Shown here: one piece after another, positions 58,001 through 60,000 of the stretch
How the letters are laid out: each line of letters begins with the position of its first letter
Numbering within the stretch: position 1 is the first letter of the stretch
Assembly (NCBI GenBank): GCA_950295325.1
Contig: OX485803.1
Coordinates: 48,067,554 to 48,127,553 of the forward strand
Reading direction: 5' to 3'
From: Polytrichum commune
Lineage: Eukaryota > Streptophyta > Polytrichopsida > Polytrichales > Polytrichaceae
DNA: 60,000 nt
Made by a program: the position numbers and the translations under genes
Notes under the pieces: generated by a model
The model's database searches: none
Told to the model about the DNA's origin: nothing
Seen by the model: only the letters and a program-made list of their open reading frames with translations

Positions 58001-58956
58001 CAGAATTGCTGTGGAATCTCTGGTGGGTTTACTAAACACAAAAAAGGACCGACGCAAAGTAGCGTAATAGAAAAAGGAATGCAACAAAGCTCAATCCACA
58101 GCATCTGCACACAGATTATTACAGGACCTTCAATCTTCCTTCATATATTTCGTATCCATAGCCATCCATCAGCATGCTTCATAACTTCCTCGACTTTTTT
58201 GTCCATAACTACGAGGGAGTCATCATATGATGCACAACCAACTTACCATAAAAACAGCCTTTATCAAGAAAAAGGTTCAATGCAGTCAAGGCAGCGCAAC
58301 TGGAGTCTGGGATCTCCCTAGATCACTTTCAGATCAATTTCAGAGTTGCTGTGGAATCTCAGGTGGGTTTTCTAAACATACAAAAGGACCAGCACAAAGT
58401 AGGAAGGAAAAGGAACACCCATTCATCGCCATCATGCTTCATAACTTCCTCGACGAGGTTGGAATCCATAAGTGCAGGGAGGGAGGCACAAGATAATACA
58501 CAACCAATTTCACATTACAAAAAAGCATTCATCAAGGATCAATTCAGTCAAGAAAGCACAACTTGGATTTCAGGAATTTCTTATCCTTAAATACACAGCA
58601 TTGCGTGAGTAAGTGGTTGAGAAGGGAGTCTGAGTTTTGAAACCTTCTTTCTTCCTTCTGCTGGCCAGCACTTGAAGGAGCCAGTTCCGCACTGCCTTCC
58701 CCTCCCAATTCTCCCACGTTTCTGCCACCGCAGGCTGCGAATTAGTGGAAGCCCCATTTCCATGCAACTCAGTGGGATCATCCTCCCTCGGCGACATATC
58801 GGAGCATTTCCCCAGAAATTCATGCTCATTTCGCTCATGTGCGGTCGCTCCATTCCCTACATGCCCATCTTCCGCTGCATCATCATCCTCCTCCGTTCTT
58901 GAAACCTCCAGCGCCATGACGTCATCCTCTGAAACCTTCCATCCCTGCACCCACAT
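52013..58956 (-). CDS. alpha/beta-hydrolase, paralogue B (complete)
   Basis: Thirteen exons by GT-AG sites and phase: 58644-58956, 57493-57572, 57255-57338, 56367-56507, 55365-55451, 55107-55160, 54811-54901, 54003-54073, 53757-53826, 53097-53149, 52838-52931, 52324-52421 and 52013-52162. They sum to 1,386 bases, 461 residues plus stop. The triad: Ser in GISLGG (exon 7), Asp in GKLDPRCP (exon 12), His in EEGLGHSV (exon 13). The core includes GYIAVGVDARNHGDR, DLIKLMDYLTGRPDIDPSRIG, HTWFAAAADPR and VWQRLAPGIIDFLDSPHTIP. It belongs to a conserved plant family of probable serine hydrolases related to dienelactone hydrolase and prolyl oligopeptidase; substrate unknown. The first exon is acidic and variable with ENWEGKAVRNWLLQVLASRRKKE at its end. 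The frame is open upstream of the chosen ATG, so the start is the least certain part. Confidence 0.88.
57550..58600. repeat. tandem repeat in intron 1 carrying the exon 2 acceptor
   Basis: The plus-strand block AATCTCAGGTGGATTTACTAAACA, spanning the exon 2 acceptor at 57573, recurs at about 58016 (GGTGGGTTTACTAAACAC) and 58358 (GGTGGGTTTTCTAAACAT). Surrounding text (CATCATGCTTCATAACTTCCTCGAC, CCAACTTACC..., TTCATCAAG) recurs too. Units are about 340-460 bp. Only the 57572 copy leads into an exon that is open in the right phase. Confidence 0.75.
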
Positions 58957-59290
58957 TCGCCAATTCAGGACTCAGCTGAGTCGCCCAAATCGTTTCGAGC
59001 AACAACAACGACAACAACAACAACAACGACGACGACTCCTCAGCGAAGAAACGGGTGCTCCTGATCTCTTCACCTTACCCATGGCCCGAAAACAAACGAA
59101 CAAACAAAATCAACAAAATTCTCCCACCCAATCTCGAATGGCAATTCTGTTGCTGCACCGACATTCGTCAATTGAGGACTCAGCTGGGTTGCCCAAACTC
59201 TTTCGAACCAAAAACAAAAGCCAACGCAACGACAACAACCCGGCCTCAACGAAGAAATGGATCCCTCCCGATCTCGTCACCTTTACTTTT
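58954..59290. repeat. tandem duplication upstream of paralogue B exon 1
   Basis: 58954-59081 (CATTCGCCAATTCAGGACTCAGCTGAGT...GATCTCTTCACCTTAC) recurs at 59161-59287 (CATTCGTCAATTGAGGACTCAGCTGGGT...GATCTCGTCACCTTTA). The first copy spans the chosen start codon, so the duplication doubled the 5' leader. CAA/GAC microsatellite runs lie inside. Confidence 0.75.
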
Positions 59291-60000
59291 GATCTTTCCA
59301 AAAAAAGAACACATACAAAAACCTCCTATCTACGTACTCTTGGATGACCACTGTCATCCTTGCGCCAAGTGCCGACGCATAGCAGACCCGTGAGTTTTTC
59401 TTTGCAAAGAAGAAGCAAAGCAAAGCAAAGCAAGCCGAATTCGGGTAGCAGCAGGAAGAAGTGAAGCTCACCGTCATCACCACCATTGCGATTACAGTCT
59501 GTCTCGCCGGCAGCCCCAATTGCTGAAGAAGATCCAGACGATTCCCGAGTGTGACATGCACACCAAGGAAAGGGTGCATGCACTTACTATAACCAAATAA
59601 TGCAAATATCGTAGAAGACTCAGCAGAAGAAGAAGCAGTTCACATTCGGCGGCACCATATCAACTGAAGAACTATTTCGATTCAAGGCTTGTGATATTAT
59701 TCATCCCGAACGTCGAGGCAAGTATAGCGAGGACCACTGGGCACGAAATTCCGATCACCTTGCATGCCGGAGAACATAGGAGGGCCACGTGGCAGCATCT
59801 CCTGCAACTTCCGCTGCCAGCACGTCCATCATCATCACCACCACCTCCTCCCAACACCCATATATTACTTATTTCCAAAGGGAAGAATATATATATATAA
59901 AAAGAGAGAGAGAACTAGAGTTATTCGTAACGTAAAGTGGATGGAACCACGGAATTAGTCTCAAACCATGCGTTTATGAGAATTAATTTACCTCACCCAA
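59291..60000. other. probable promoter side of paralogue B
   Basis: No convincing ORF. GCAAA repeats near 59410-59435, a CACGTGG G-box-like site at 59790, and TA/GA microsatellites at 59888-59912. The GC content up to 59600 suits a leader or promoter of a plant gene, but I cannot place the transcription start. Confidence 0.35.

Overview
This is nuclear DNA of a eukaryote, almost certainly a land plant. The two host genes are interrupted by many GT-AG introns, and the rest is an AT-rich nest of plant-type transposons (pogo/Tigger-like, Mutator-like, PIF/Harbinger-like MITEs, non-LTR retrotransposons and a probable solo LTR). I cannot name the species. The set of elements, including LINEs with an RNase H domain and a Mutator-like element with a large extra gene, makes a non-flowering land plant (bryophyte, lycophyte or fern) my best guess, which is inference only.

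Host genes. Two paralogous minus-strand genes for the same alpha/beta-hydrolase family frame the window. Paralogue A runs off the left edge; eight exons are in the window. Paralogue B (52013-58956) is complete, with 13 exons and 461 codons that sum in frame and a visible Ser-Asp-His triad. Five of the seven exons they can be compared over (2, 4-7 minus small indels in 3 and 4) have matching boundaries, so they are duplicates. About 45 kb of mobile DNA now lies between them.

Mobile DNA, left to right: a Tigger-related MITE in an intron of A (2561-3011); a TA-flanked MITE upstream of A (7474-7798); an intact pogo-like MITE (8718-9711); a Harbinger-like MITE (12110-12613); a foldback element with about 600-bp arms (17264-18573); a three-level nest from 18750 to 37030; a second Harbinger-like MITE (37510-38009); a decayed LINE tail split by a 412-bp MITE; an inverted pogo-like copy split by a probable 2-kb solo LTR, itself split by another pogo-like element carrying a transposase tail; a LINE endonuclease remnant; and a Tigger-like element with a GC-rich transposase (48679-51085).

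Centre of interest. The nest is a pogo-like MITE, split by a LINE, split by an 11.8-kb Mutator-like element (20441-32268) with a 10-bp target duplication in the LINE reading frame. That element carries two divergent genes. One is a SWIM zinc-finger transposase of 1,167 codons. The other, of about 1,170 codons in eight exons, joins a ParB-like domain to a circularly permuted (beta-class) DNA amino-methyltransferase-like domain whose catalytic motif is replaced. One intron of each gene contains an array of 22-bp palindromes spaced at exactly 32 bp, and the methyltransferase-like gene's first intron also contains a second palindrome family at 64 bp. The element ends are made of a 7-bp repeat. My inference is that this is a transposon carrying its own chromatin-control or partition-like factor together with its binding arrays, by analogy with VANDAL elements and their VANC proteins.
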